Assembly (NCBI GenBank): GCA_024697295.1
Contig: JAILFZ010000017.1
Coordinates: 1-33,288, forward strand
Reading direction: 5' to 3'
DNA length: 33,288 nucleotides
From: Treponema sp.
Lineage (GTDB): Bacteria; Spirochaetota; Spirochaetia; Treponematales; Treponemataceae
Under the pieces are notes generated by a model, which searched no databases, was not told the origin of the DNA, and saw nothing but the letters and a program-made list of their open reading frames with translations. Below, in pieces: positions 16,201-24,336 of this stretch. The number at the start of each line of letters is the position of its first letter. Position 1 is the first letter of the stretch. A program made the position numbers and the translations under genes.

Positions 16201-16659
16201 TTACAGACCTAAAACTTTGTCGCCTGTTTTAATTCCATTCTTTTTGAACCAGCCCTGAGGAACTTCGAGCGCGTAGCGTACGCTGACCGTACTGTTGATG
16301 TTCTGCAGGCTGAACGGAGTCATGTCAAAGATGTCGCGGATGCGTCCGCTGCTGTCGATGTATGCGATTGAAAGCGGGTGAGGTGTGTTTTTCATCCAAA
16401 AGCTTAAAAACTGGTCGTTTTCAAAAACAAAGAGCATTCCTGTCCCGTCCGGGATATTTTTGCGCTCCATAAAGCCAAAGTTTCTTTCTTCAGGTTTTAC
16501 TGCCATTTCGCAGCTGACTTTTATCCGGGAGCCGTCTGCTTTTTGAATCATAAAATCCTTTACCGGAAGCTTTTGTGCCGAGCACGAAGAAAGCACGGTT
16601 AATTCAATCAGTGAAAGAAAAATAAAAACTTTCTGCTTAAAACTCAAACTTCCGGTCAT
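16201..16659 (-). CDS. DUF192-family lipoprotein
   Basis: The family has no firm function. The N-terminus is a lipoprotein signal (FIFLSLIELTVLSSC), and the body shows the DUF192 pattern: AVKPEERNFGFMERKNIPDGTGMLFVFENDQ, SFWMKNTPHPLSIAYIDSSGRI and YALEVPQGWFKKNGIKTGDKV. DUF192 proteins are small exported beta-barrel-like folds found widely in bacteria and archaea. The start is an ATG five bases after the TPR gene stop, without a clear Shine-Dalgarno, so it is probably coupled to that gene. Its 3' end faces the small secreted-protein gene. Confidence 0.88.
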   Translation of the reverse strand: MTGSLSFKQKVFIFLSLIELTVLSSCSAQKLPVKDFMIQKADGSRIKVSCEMAVKPEERNFGFMERKNIPDGTGMLFVFENDQFLSFWMKNTPHPLSIAYIDSSGRIRDIFDMTPFSLQNINSTVSVRYALEVPQGWFKKNGIKTGDKVLGL

Positions 16660-16664
16660 AAAAG

Positions 16665-17810
16665 TTAAACGTCCATATTTTTAAGTTCTGCAAGAGCGAT
16701 TTTGTCGTTCGGATCGTATTCAAGAACGGTCTGGAAGTAACTGGCTGCCAGGGCTGGATTTCCTTCTTTGAGTGCGATATAACCGAGGTTAGAAATAATC
16801 TTGGTGTTTTCGCCGTCCATTGAAAGAGCTTTTTCCAGATATTTTTTTGCCTTTGGAAGATCCTTTTCTTCCATGCAGCAGATTGCAAGTTCGTTGTATG
16901 TGTCGGCAGTCTCTCCGCCATCGAGTGAGAGTGCTTTTTCAAATGCCTTTTTGGCATCTTCGTAGCGTTCAAGGCGGCGCAGTCCCCAGCCGAGCATAAA
17001 CCACGCATTCCAGACATCAGGATTTTTCTGCAGGTAAGCACGGATTTCTTCGAGGCCTTTTTCTTCTTCGCCGTTTGCAATGAGTTTGTGGGCGGCCCTG
17101 AAGTGGTCGTCGTCCATGTTGCGGTTGTTAATCTGGTTGATTAACTGCTGTGCGCGGTTCTTTTTGTAAAGTCCGTTTTCGCCCATTGATTCGTCTGTTT
17201 CATCGCAGGTCAGGGCAAGGTATGTTTCAAAACAGCTTTTTGCTTCTGCAAAGTTGTACTGCTTAAGGTAGAAAAAACCGCTGTTAAAGAAAGCGTCTGG
17301 AACTGCAGGTTCGTTGTCCATTGCCATTTTATAAAAGTGAAGGGCTTCGTCATCGTAAGCGTCGGCATCTTCGATAAGTCCGTTTCTTCTGTATGAATCA
17401 GCCCTCTGGTCAAAGAAAAGCGCTGAATTCAAAATCGTCGGAACGTCTTCCGGGTCGTAACCGCGCAAAACAGCGTAAAGTTCTTCGGCCATGTCCCAGT
17501 CTTCGTTCTTTGTTTTTAAGATTGCGGCTTCTGTCATTTCTTTTTTTAGGTTAGGGCGTGCATTTTTTAAAAGCGAGCGGTAGTACAGAATATTTTTGTT
17601 GTCACTGTCGTAAGCCATGATTGTCAGAAGACCTGCGAGAATCTGCTCTTCTGTAAGTTCCTTCATGTTAAAAGTGCCCGGAGCGTCCTTGTCTTTTTTC
17701 TGTACAGGAAGCGGAATGGCCGGGTCAATGTGGATTCCTTTGCCGGAAAGCTTAACCTCATCACTGAAATTGATAAAGTAAACGGTGTCTAATGGATTTG
17801 AGGGATTCAT
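16665..17810 (-). CDS. TPR-repeat protein (cytoplasmic)
   Basis: A scaffold-type protein with no signal peptide. An N-terminal region of about 110 residues (DTVYFINFSDEVKLSGKGIHI, then PAIPLPVQKK) is not recognised. At least six tetratricopeptide units follow, such as PDAFFNSGFFYLKQYNFAEAK, DVWNAWFMLGWGLRRLERYEDAKKAFEKAL, ADTYNELAICCMEEKDLPKAKKYLEKAL and IISNLGYIALKEGNPALAASYF. AGGTAC lies near the ATG. It lies 39 bases after the PilZ gene on the same strand and just before the DUF192 gene. I recall a TPR protein near the murB/cysS region in T. pallidum. The partner is unknown. Confidence 0.87.
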   Translation of the reverse strand: MNPSNPLDTVYFINFSDEVKLSGKGIHIDPAIPLPVQKKDKDAPGTFNMKELTEEQILAGLLTIMAYDSDNKNILYYRSLLKNARPNLKKEMTEAAILKTKNEDWDMAEELYAVLRGYDPEDVPTILNSALFFDQRADSYRRNGLIEDADAYDDEALHFYKMAMDNEPAVPDAFFNSGFFYLKQYNFAEAKSCFETYLALTCDETDESMGENGLYKKNRAQQLINQINNRNMDDDHFRAAHKLIANGEEEKGLEEIRAYLQKNPDVWNAWFMLGWGLRRLERYEDAKKAFEKALSLDGGETADTYNELAICCMEEKDLPKAKKYLEKALSMDGENTKIISNLGYIALKEGNPALAASYFQTVLEYDPNDKIALAELKNMDV

Positions 17811-17849
17811 AAAAAGTACCTGTAAATATAATTAAACTAAAGCGGAAAA

Positions 17850-18797
17850 CTAATTTCCGCCGTTCTGATTGTTCTGTGGAGCAAGGGAGCCCTGAGCCGG
17901 AGCTGCCTGTTGTGCCTGCTGGGCAGCCTGAGCCTGGGCTGCGGCCCTTGCCTGTGCTGCCCTCTGCATTGCAATCTGGTCGCTTGCAGACAGCTGTGTT
18001 TTGCGTACAGCTGTAAGATAGTTGTTTACGTGAAGCTTGTATGAAAGAGGAACCATCTTTTCTGAAAAACTCATGCTTGCGGCAACGATGTCTTTACGGC
18101 CTTCGATAAGTTCTGCGGCAACAATTGCGCCATTCAACTGGAGTACTTCGTCCGGATCTTCAAATTCAAGGCGGAGCGTTGCAGGTTTATTTGTAAGGAA
18201 TTGAGACAGTCCGAGAAGAATAATCTTTGCCCCGGAAAAAGAAAGGTCGCGTACGATACAGTGGCGCGGAACCCCCTGAACCATAATAATGGCTTCTTCT
18301 TTTACGAGTCCCAGTTTTCGTTTTGAATCTTCATTCAAGATAATACGCTCTTCGCGGCGGCGGATTGCGTTTGAGTTTGCTTCGAGAAGGCGTCCGATAA
18401 CTTCAATCAGATCATCAGGCGGACGCTGTGTAAAGGTAAGGGTAACTATCGCAAGGTCTTTTGAATTCATGTACGGGACAATGCTTGTAACACGTCCTGC
18501 TACAAAAAAACTCATCAGCTGGTTTTCTGTTTCAAAAAAGCAGAAACGGATGTTGATGCCTGTTGTGTCTTTGTTGGATAGAGACTGAAACGCCCCCCCC
18601 TTTGTTCCAACGATGATTTTTGCATGCTGGAAAGAGGTTGAGTTAATGATACAGGGCCATTGACCGTTATTACATTTGACATAAATCTGGCGTGGGTCAA
18701 GTCCGATTGCGCGTATTATGTCCTTTGTGAATGTAATTTCTGTGTCGCGATACTGGTCGTAGTATTTTGTAATCTGTTGACTTGTTACAATCCCCAT
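17850..18797 (-). CDS. PilZ-domain c-di-GMP receptor, PlzA-like
   Basis: Probable cyclic di-GMP effector, likely linked to motility or surface behaviour. The C-terminal PilZ domain has both ligand motifs: RREER (147-151) for RxxxR and RDLSFSGA (183-190) for DxSxxG. The N-terminal half (about 1-130; [27 protein letters not shown]) resembles the degenerate PilZ-like domain of Borrelia PlzA and its treponemal homologues. The last 45 residues are almost only Ala, Gln, Asn and Pro, a low-complexity tail. Codons 66-69 contain a run of eight G (18593-18600 on the plus strand), a possible slippage site. The promoter lies directly at the start codon, with no Shine-Dalgarno. The downstream TPR gene is on the same strand. 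The family call is strong; the physiological output is not known. Confidence 0.9.
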   Translation of the reverse strand: MGIVTSQQITKYYDQYRDTEITFTKDIIRAIGLDPRQIYVKCNNGQWPCIINSTSFQHAKIIVGTKGGAFQSLSNKDTTGINIRFCFFETENQLMSFFVAGRVTSIVPYMNSKDLAIVTLTFTQRPPDDLIEVIGRLLEANSNAIRRREERIILNEDSKRKLGLVKEEAIIMVQGVPRHCIVRDLSFSGAKIILLGLSQFLTNKPATLRLEFEDPDEVLQLNGAIVAAELIEGRKDIVAASMSFSEKMVPLSYKLHVNNYLTAVRKTQLSASDQIAMQRAAQARAAAQAQAAQQAQQAAPAQGSLAPQNNQNGGN

Positions 18798-18805
18798 AAA
18801 TAAAC

Positions 18806-18834
18806 ATCTTATTTTATCTTGACTTTACTGTCAA
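18806..18834 (-). promoter_or_regulatory. Sigma-70-type promoter of the PilZ gene, placed for a leaderless transcript
   Basis: On the minus strand TTGACA (plus 18829-18834) is a perfect -35 box, followed by exactly 17 bases and TAAGAT (plus 18806-18811; 4/6 match to TATAAT). Only eight bases separate the -10 box from the ATG at 18797, so initiation would fall at or beside the start codon. No Shine-Dalgarno is present. The -35 box also lies in a short TTGAC/GTCAA inverted repeat. Confidence 0.7.
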
Positions 18835-18854
18835 TTAAAAGTCCCGTTTTATCT

Positions 18855-19760
18855 CTAAAAACTAAAGCCTAAAAACGAAGCATTATATCGTCTGACAGTA
18901 TACGACTGAACATTTTTCCTGTTTACGTACATACTCGCAGAACCACCCCCGTCCATCTGCATTGCGTCACTTGCTCCCATGACCTTAAAGATTACGGCGC
19001 ATTCCGGGTAGGACAGTCCACGGCTTTTTGAAAGCTGTTCGCCCTCAACTACGAGGAGGTAGAGTGTTTTTTTGTCTTTTGAAACTCCGCAGGCAGTTCT
19101 TGAATCATGGCTGATGTATTCAAACGGCTGTATTACACCATCCTGTAAAATTGAAAAAAAGCCTCCGAAGGCGTATTCAAATTCAACAAGGGACTCCTTT
19201 GTCTGGGCCGGCAGAATGTGGGCAGAAAAGCCTTCTTTGCTGCGTAAAAAGCACAGGGCAGCGTAGGATTGAACAGGCGGGGCGAATTCAATTCCTTCAA
19301 ACTTGTGGATACCGATAATTTTTCTTGTTGAAGTAAGTTTTGCCCAGATGTTCCAGGAGCCGTCTTTACCGGCAAAAGGCGAAGTGTTGATAAAAATGTC
19401 GGATTCAAAACTTGAATTAAAATCGGCCGGACGAAGGCCTGTAAAAAACTCAGTTTTCTTTCCGTCTTTCTGAATGTATTTTACTGTTGAATCCGGAAAT
19501 GCGTGAATTTTTAGGTTTGGATTTGACAAATCAATTTTTACCGCGTGCCACTTAACCGGAAAATCCCTGTTGCAATAACTAAAATACCAGGCTCCTTCGC
19601 TTACCGCCTTCCAGTCAAAAGTTTTTGGGCAGTAAAGGTTTTGATACAGGAGCGGGTCTTCTGAAGACTGTTCAAACTTGTGATTAAAGGTTGAACAGGA
19701 AGTTACTGCCAGTAAAAGTGCGAGGAGTGCAAACGCTTTTAACTTATTGAGTTTTATCAA
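18855..19760 (-). CDS. Phosphodiester glycosidase (NAGPA/DUF2233) family lipoprotein
   Basis: Exported protein of the family that includes the human mannose-6-phosphate uncovering enzyme and bacterial exopolysaccharide-linked glycosidases. A lipoprotein signal ends in LLAVTSC. Family blocks in order are INTSPFAGKDGSWN, AALCFLRSKEG, FGGFFSILQDG, SRTACGVSKDKKTLYLLVVEGE, RGLSYPECAVIFKVMGASDAMQMDGGGSASMYV; the last contains the DGGGS motif. The start is TTG and overlaps the XRE-cupin stop as TTGA, a coupled junction; no other start codon lies near enough to keep the signal peptide. The substrate is unknown, possibly a glycan phosphodiester at the surface. Confidence 0.88.
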   Translation of the reverse strand: MIKLNKLKAFALLALLLAVTSCSTFNHKFEQSSEDPLLYQNLYCPKTFDWKAVSEGAWYFSYCNRDFPVKWHAVKIDLSNPNLKIHAFPDSTVKYIQKDGKKTEFFTGLRPADFNSSFESDIFINTSPFAGKDGSWNIWAKLTSTRKIIGIHKFEGIEFAPPVQSYAALCFLRSKEGFSAHILPAQTKESLVEFEYAFGGFFSILQDGVIQPFEYISHDSRTACGVSKDKKTLYLLVVEGEQLSKSRGLSYPECAVIFKVMGASDAMQMDGGGSASMYVNRKNVQSYTVRRYNASFLGFSF

Positions 19761-20365
19761 TGAATAAACCTTTGGGGCGGAGTTACAATCCAGATTGCCT
19801 TAACCGGCATGATTCCGGTGTTTACGATTGTGTGTGTAACGCTTGCCGAGAACGAAACGCTGTCGCCTGCCTTTAAGTCGTAGGTCAGGTTTTCGTAATG
19901 CAGCTGGCATGAGCCTTCGAGAATGTAGCCGATTTCGCGGCCAAGATGTCCGTATGAGCCGCGGCGTGTCTGACCGTGCACTGGAATCGTAATTCTGAAT
20001 GCTTCGAGCGAGTTTTCACCGTCCGAGCTGTTTGGTGCTGCGACTTCTTCGTAAAGAATGGCGCCTTCCTTAATCTTGCGTCTTTCCTCGCTGCGGATAA
20101 TTTCTACCGGACGTGAGCGGTGATATTCTTCAAATAAATACTCAAGGTTGATGTCGAGGACACCTGCAATTGTGAGAAGTGTATCGATTGCAGGACTTAC
20201 CTTGTTGCGTTCAATCTGGCTGACAAGGCTTTCGCTGACTCCCGCCCTCTGCGCAACGACTTTTAAGGTATAGCCTTTTCGTTCGCGTACCTGACGGATT
20301 TTTTCGCCAAAGCGGTATGGGAGTTTTTTCTGTTCTTCCGGGGCTTTATTTTGCGAAGCTGTCAT
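19757..20365 (-). CDS. XRE-family transcriptional regulator with C-terminal cupin domain
   Basis: DNA-binding regulator that likely senses a small molecule. The N-terminal helix-turn-helix covers about 19-75 (IRQVRERKGYTLKVVAQRAGVSESLVSQIERNKVSPAIDTLLTIAGVLDI), followed by a linker and a cupin_2 barrel at about 120-198 (GREIGYILEGSCQLHYENLTYDLKAGDSVSFSASVTHTIVNTG). This architecture is shared with the SinR/PuuR-like regulators. The ligand cannot be told. GGAGAAG lies about seven bases before the ATG. It overlaps the unknown upstream gene by 20 bases and the phosphodiester-glycosidase gene by four, so the three form one coupled operon and it may regulate that operon. Confidence 0.92.
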   Translation of the reverse strand: MTASQNKAPEEQKKLPYRFGEKIRQVRERKGYTLKVVAQRAGVSESLVSQIERNKVSPAIDTLLTIAGVLDINLEYLFEEYHRSRPVEIIRSEERRKIKEGAILYEEVAAPNSSDGENSLEAFRITIPVHGQTRRGSYGHLGREIGYILEGSCQLHYENLTYDLKAGDSVSFSASVTHTIVNTGIMPVKAIWIVTPPQRFIH

Positions 20366-21431
20366 TGTTCTGCTTCTCCCTGTTCTGCTCCATTACAAAG
20401 CGGATAAAGTGGTCTTCGAGTGTACGGTGCGGTCCGTCAAGATTAAGCCTCTTTCGGGCGCGCGCATTGTCACGTCTGATTGAATACTGGGTATAAAAGT
20501 CCTTGTAGTCGCCGCTTACGTCTGTTGTTACCTGTTCGCCCAGAAACTTGGATACTTCGTCACGGCCGATGGCGCTGATTCCCTTTTCGCGCAGCATGCG
20601 CTTGAGGCGGCTGATCTGTTCGTAGGAAATGCCGAACAAAAACTCTTCCATCGCCTGGCTTACTTCTGGGATTGCAAGCTGGGTTTTGATAAACTTGCTC
20701 CATACTTCGTCCATCTGGAACGAGAACATGATAAGTTCACTTGTTCCCATCATGGTTCCAAAAGCCGGAGCCAGGGTGCTGCGGGCCTTCCATACCTTTG
20801 TCAAAACCGGCGAAATATCAGAAATGTTCTGGTCTGCGCGGTGTTCCCACAAAAGGAGGAGGGAAGTAGCAAGCTGCCGTCTGAAATCTATATCCAGAGA
20901 ATCATCTTTTACAAGGTTAAGGTAAACATCTTCTGCCAGAAGAAGAAACATCATCGAAACAGTTTCTTCCTTGAAGGCAGTGATGAGTTTTGGATCCGCA
21001 TTGTCCTGAACTGCAAGTTTTGTAAGGGCAGAAAAGGTGTGGATTTTTGCAACAAGAAAGCCTTTTCCAAGGGTTGCCTTGCTTGGAAGCTGTAAAAAAC
21101 TTTCGCCGTAAGAATCCGTGCTTACAAGTGACTCGATAATATCCTGCGGAGTGCGTACGTCTGCCGTCATGTTTGCGCGTGCAAGAAGGGATGGAAAATC
21201 TGCAATGGAAACTGCAAGGTTCTTGAGGTTTTCCATGCGTTTTGTAAATGAATCGTGATGAGAAGGCGAATTGATTGCAAGTTTCTGGTTCAATTCGTCT
21301 ACGATTACTTTCTGTCGCCCGGTAAGAACTACGATTCCAGTCTCAACCGTGTTATCGAGCGTCTTGTTGTTGTCAATGAATTCGCTCAGGTCAATTGATT
21401 CGAATTCTGATGTCTTTAATTCTGACTGCAT
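20346..21431 (-). CDS. Conserved-looking hypothetical protein, all-helical, cytoplasmic
   Basis: I do not recognise the family. The 361 residues have no signal peptide, membrane segment, Cys pair or familiar motif. The composition suggests alpha-helix throughout, with hydrophobic helical stretches such as KLITAFKEETVSMMFLLLAED and RQLATSLLLLWEHRADQ. The C-terminus is highly charged (IRRDNARARKRLNLDGPHRTLEDHFIRF). It begins the operon that continues into the XRE-cupin and glycosidase genes; the 20-base overlap at its 3' end points to coupled translation. Upstream lies a good promoter, and the vWA gene is divergent. A spirochaete-specific protein is a fair guess, but I cannot check its distribution. 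Confidence 0.83.
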   Translation of the reverse strand: MQSELKTSEFESIDLSEFIDNNKTLDNTVETGIVVLTGRQKVIVDELNQKLAINSPSHHDSFTKRMENLKNLAVSIADFPSLLARANMTADVRTPQDIIESLVSTDSYGESFLQLPSKATLGKGFLVAKIHTFSALTKLAVQDNADPKLITAFKEETVSMMFLLLAEDVYLNLVKDDSLDIDFRRQLATSLLLLWEHRADQNISDISPVLTKVWKARSTLAPAFGTMMGTSELIMFSFQMDEVWSKFIKTQLAIPEVSQAMEEFLFGISYEQISRLKRMLREKGISAIGRDEVSKFLGEQVTTDVSGDYKDFYTQYSIRRDNARARKRLNLDGPHRTLEDHFIRFVMEQNREKQNNDSFAK

Positions 21432-21457
21432 TTCTTTAATTCCGATAAATTCAACTT

Positions 21458-21485
21458 ATTATAGCACAGTTTCATGTAAATTCAA
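21458..21485 (-). promoter_or_regulatory. Promoter of the hypothetical/XRE-cupin/glycosidase operon
   Basis: On the minus strand TTGAAT (plus 21480-21485; 4/6 of the -35 consensus), a 16-base spacer and a perfect TATAAT (plus 21458-21463) lie 26 bases before the ATG at 21431. The divergent vWA gene starts at 21511, so this short region probably serves both directions. Confidence 0.6.
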
Positions 21486-21510
21486 TCAGAATAAAAACCG
21501 ATAAAAAAAT

Positions 21511-22758
21511 ATGAAAAAGTCATTTTTTTTGATTATTGCAGCGTTTTATTCACTTTCTTCCCTTTTGGCCCAGAATTCACCTCTTTTGATTTCCAGGGAG
21601 GATATCAGAATCGAAGGCGGTTCCGGCAGGTTTAAGGACTCGGACGGCTACCATCTTTTTATCCGTAAGCGGCCCGGAATTGAATCCATCATGCTGACCG
21701 AAACGACAAAGGATCCGACGGGCAACATGGATAACTACGCTTACCGCGCTCTTGAATACAACTCTGTAAACGGAGACGAAATACGCTTCCTTAACGGAAA
21801 AAGACTTTCTTCAGAAATGGCAAAATTCAGCCTGATTGATTCGACTGCAGAAAAGGACGAACAGTTCGGCCAGGCCTTTCATATTTTTATTCCTTCAACA
21901 ATCGCCTACGGCTACGAATGGAGCCGCCATGGAACAATAAAAATCGACAGGGGAACCTTTATAAACATCCGCGCCTTTTCAAAAAAATACGGCGACTACA
22001 CGGGCTCTTTTTACGACAACCCGTTTATGTTTGACCTCGGCGCTCCGGTAAAAAAGCCTGTTCCGGCTCCTACACCGGTCCCGGAACCTGCTCCCCTTCC
22101 GGATGCAATTGAAGAACCTGTAGTTTTGACAGACGACTATAACCCTGTTGCCGCAAATGCCTTTTCAGACATTGCTGAGTTCAACGGGGGAACTTTGTGT
22201 TACAGCCACGGTCCCGACACTCTTGTGGACGACATTATGGACAGCCTCGCAAGAATCAGCCCTAAACAGAAAGTTGACGTCATTTTTGCAATCGACACAA
22301 CCGGCAGTATGAAAGATGACGTTCAGAAACTGCGTGAAGACTGGATTCCACGCCTGATTGCAAGCCTTAAAGACTACGGCAACCTTAGAATCGGACTTTT
22401 GCTTTACCGTGATTACGGGGATACCTACCGTCTGATGGGGCTTCCTGTAAAACGGTTTGAGTTTACAGATAAAATTGAAGTGTTTACCAAAAACCTGAAT
22501 AACTTTGTGATTTACGGAAACGAAGGCGGGGATATTCCGGAAGCGGTTTACGAAGCACTCTATGCTTCCCTGACGTTTTATAAATGGAGAATTGACGCAA
22601 CCAGAAAGATTATCCTGATAGGTGACGCAGAACCTCATCCAACGCCACGCGGTACAGGCAAGTATTCAAAAGAACTTGTAGCGCAGACCGCAAAGGCAAA
22701 AGGCGTTGTGATTGACGCCATTATCGTTCCGGACGATAAAAGCGCCAGAGGCCGTTAG
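21511..22758 (+). CDS. Secreted von Willebrand factor A-domain protein
   Basis: Exported protein with a signal peptide (MKKSFFLIIAAFYSLSSLLAQ). A beta-rich N-terminal part of about 170 residues is unrecognised. A Pro-rich spacer follows (KKPVPAPTPVPEPAPLP), then a vWA domain from about 255 to the end. Its metal-ion site reads DTTGSM, matching DxTxS, followed by LRIGLLLYRDYGDTYR, GGDIPEAVYEAL (with the later MIDAS Asp) and KIILIGDAEPHP. The domain likely binds a protein or matrix partner through a divalent metal. No Shine-Dalgarno is obvious before the ATG. Its TAG stop shares two bases with the TAA of the convergent TPR lipoprotein gene, so no terminator fits between them. The Pro-rich spacer may cross the cell wall, which is inference. 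Confidence 0.86.
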   Translation: MKKSFFLIIAAFYSLSSLLAQNSPLLISREDIRIEGGSGRFKDSDGYHLFIRKRPGIESIMLTETTKDPTGNMDNYAYRALEYNSVNGDEIRFLNGKRLSSEMAKFSLIDSTAEKDEQFGQAFHIFIPSTIAYGYEWSRHGTIKIDRGTFINIRAFSKKYGDYTGSFYDNPFMFDLGAPVKKPVPAPTPVPEPAPLPDAIEEPVVLTDDYNPVAANAFSDIAEFNGGTLCYSHGPDTLVDDIMDSLARISPKQKVDVIFAIDTTGSMKDDVQKLREDWIPRLIASLKDYGNLRIGLLLYRDYGDTYRLMGLPVKRFEFTDKIEVFTKNLNNFVIYGNEGGDIPEAVYEALYASLTFYKWRIDATRKIILIGDAEPHPTPRGTGKYSKELVAQTAKAKGVVIDAIIVPDDKSARGR

Positions 22759-23150
22759 TTTTTCTTGTCGGCCGGAATCTTTTCAAATTCGATTTCGGCA
22801 AGTTTTTTATAAGCGGCAGGAAGAGTTCCTGGAGCTGTTGAATTGTACATCTGTTTTAATTCATTAAGAACCGGAACTGCAAGGTCGTATTTCTTTTCTT
22901 TAACGTACAGGTGTGCAATTTCGTATTGTGCTTCCACATAAATTGCAGGAAAGTCAGCATAGCGCTCAACCGTTGTATTGTAGTAGGCAAGTGCCGCCTT
23001 GTAATTTCCTGATTCAAAATTTGACTGTCCGAGCTGAATCAATTCCTGCGCGGTCAGAGATTCCGGGATTTCTTTAGGAACTGAACTGCATGAAGCTAAA
23101 ACAGCTGTAAGGGCAGCTGCGATAATTGTAAAAGTGATTTTTTTGTTCAT
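22755..23150 (-). CDS. Small TPR-containing lipoprotein
   Basis: A 131-residue product with a lipoprotein signal (MNKKITFTIIAAALTAVLASC) and two to three tetratricopeptide-like helices (ELIQLGQSNFESGNYKAALAYYNTTVERY, VEAQYEIAHLYVKEKKYDLAVPVLNELKQMY). The size and layout resemble short assembly-type lipoproteins that hold a partner at the periplasmic membrane face. The track start at 23189 adds 13 residues ahead of the signal peptide; I use the ATG at 23150. The gene converges on the vWA gene with overlapping stop codons and lies downstream of the two GGDEF genes on the same strand. Confidence 0.85.
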   Translation of the reverse strand: MNKKITFTIIAAALTAVLASCSSVPKEIPESLTAQELIQLGQSNFESGNYKAALAYYNTTVERYADFPAIYVEAQYEIAHLYVKEKKYDLAVPVLNELKQMYNSTAPGTLPAAYKKLAEIEFEKIPADKKN

Positions 23151-23233
23151 ACCGAGAATATAACATTTTTGAATTGTATTCTCAAGCATGTTTCTTGGCC
23201 CCTAAAGCCGTCTTTCGCCCGCCACCGGTTGAA

Positions 23234-24328
23234 CTAAAATTTTTCGGAGATTACAATCCTGTTTTTGCCTGAGTTTTTGCCGGTCAAAAGCATTGCGTCC
23301 GCATCGTTTAGAACTTCCATCGGGGAACCTGCATTTCTTGAAGAGCTCATCCCGAAGGTTGCCGTAATGGGAATTGTGTTCCCTTCAAAAACTACAGGTT
23401 TTTTAACTATCTGCCTGCGTACGTCTTCGAGCAGAAAAATTGTGTTGTCGTCGATGGATGGAAACACAATTACAAACTCTTCGCCGCCCCAGCGCCCTAT
23501 TTTAATCGGATTGGGAAGCAGATCCCAGATTGCGTGGGTAAACGACTTAAGGATAAAGTCGCCTGCTCCGTGACCCCAGGTGTCATTCACCTTTTTAAAA
23601 TCATCGATATCAAAGATGCAGATTCCGTATTCGGTGCCGTCAAATTTTTTGTGAGCGGCTACTTCCGCAAAAATGTCCAGTGTGCGTCTTCTGTCCATAA
23701 GACCTGTCAGCGGATCGTGTTTGGCCAGATATTCAAGCTGTTCGTGCAGGAAGTTCCGCTTTTTTGTAAATTTGCGGAGCATGTTGTCAGTCGTGATACT
23801 TGCGTAGAGCAAAAAAATCAGGGATGCCGCCATGTAAAAAATCTGGCTTACAAGTGTCAGACGGCGGTTTACCGGAATGTAAAAGGTTAAAAGGGCAGGG
23901 CTTGTAAGTTTGACATAAATCAAATAGGAAAGGGCACCTACAAGAAGTCCCATCATTACAAGATAATATTTTTTGGTAACCTTATTTCTTGTTGTAAAAA
24001 GAAAAATTGCCGACAAGTTTGCGCAGATTACATATTCCATCCCACAGACAAGTCTTGTTGTAAATGCTTCGTAACAGCAGAAGAAAATAAGGGTAATCGT
24101 AAAAATTGTAAGGCTTTTGATGCGTGATAATTTTGAATAAAAAATGCACAAAAGCGCGTCTGAACTGGCAACGCAAACATTGCTGACAGCAAGCGGCAGA
24201 AATATATCGTGAGGAAGCATAAACAAAAACGGAGCCCATACAATCCGGCACAAAAACGAAAAGAGAAAAACCGGAAGAGTTTTGTTACGTGGAGAAAATA
24301 TTTTTCGCCGTATATTTAATTTTCGCAT
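23234..24328 (-). CDS. Membrane diguanylate cyclase (GGDEF), downstream paralogue
   Basis: Makes cyclic di-GMP from two GTP at the inner membrane. About six hydrophobic segments fill residues 15-185, then a short linker leads to a GGDEF domain (about 200-360). The signature is intact as RWGGEEFVIVF, with the metal and GTP-binding FDIDDFKKVNDTWGHGAGD and the final DADAMLLTGKNSGKNRI. The four residues five positions before GGEEF are PNPI, so the RxxD inhibitory I-site is missing. AGGAG lies five bases before the ATG, and the gene starts eight bases after its paralogue ends. The membrane part is not a domain I can name; the ligand or stimulus is unknown. Confidence 0.92.
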   Translation of the reverse strand: MRKLNIRRKIFSPRNKTLPVFLFSFLCRIVWAPFLFMLPHDIFLPLAVSNVCVASSDALLCIFYSKLSRIKSLTIFTITLIFFCCYEAFTTRLVCGMEYVICANLSAIFLFTTRNKVTKKYYLVMMGLLVGALSYLIYVKLTSPALLTFYIPVNRRLTLVSQIFYMAASLIFLLYASITTDNMLRKFTKKRNFLHEQLEYLAKHDPLTGLMDRRRTLDIFAEVAAHKKFDGTEYGICIFDIDDFKKVNDTWGHGAGDFILKSFTHAIWDLLPNPIKIGRWGGEEFVIVFPSIDDNTIFLLEDVRRQIVKKPVVFEGNTIPITATFGMSSSRNAGSPMEVLNDADAMLLTGKNSGKNRIVISEKF

Positions 24329-24336
24329 GCCTGCTC

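Noticed and set aside
21523-21530. Run of eight T in the vWA gene signal peptide as a phase-variation tract
   Set aside because: A/T runs of this length are common in this base composition and occur elsewhere (for example in pfp); only the poly-G run stands out.
22165-22638. 157-residue minus-strand ORF inside the vWA gene
   Set aside because: Antisense of the vWA domain coding region; no motif of its own.
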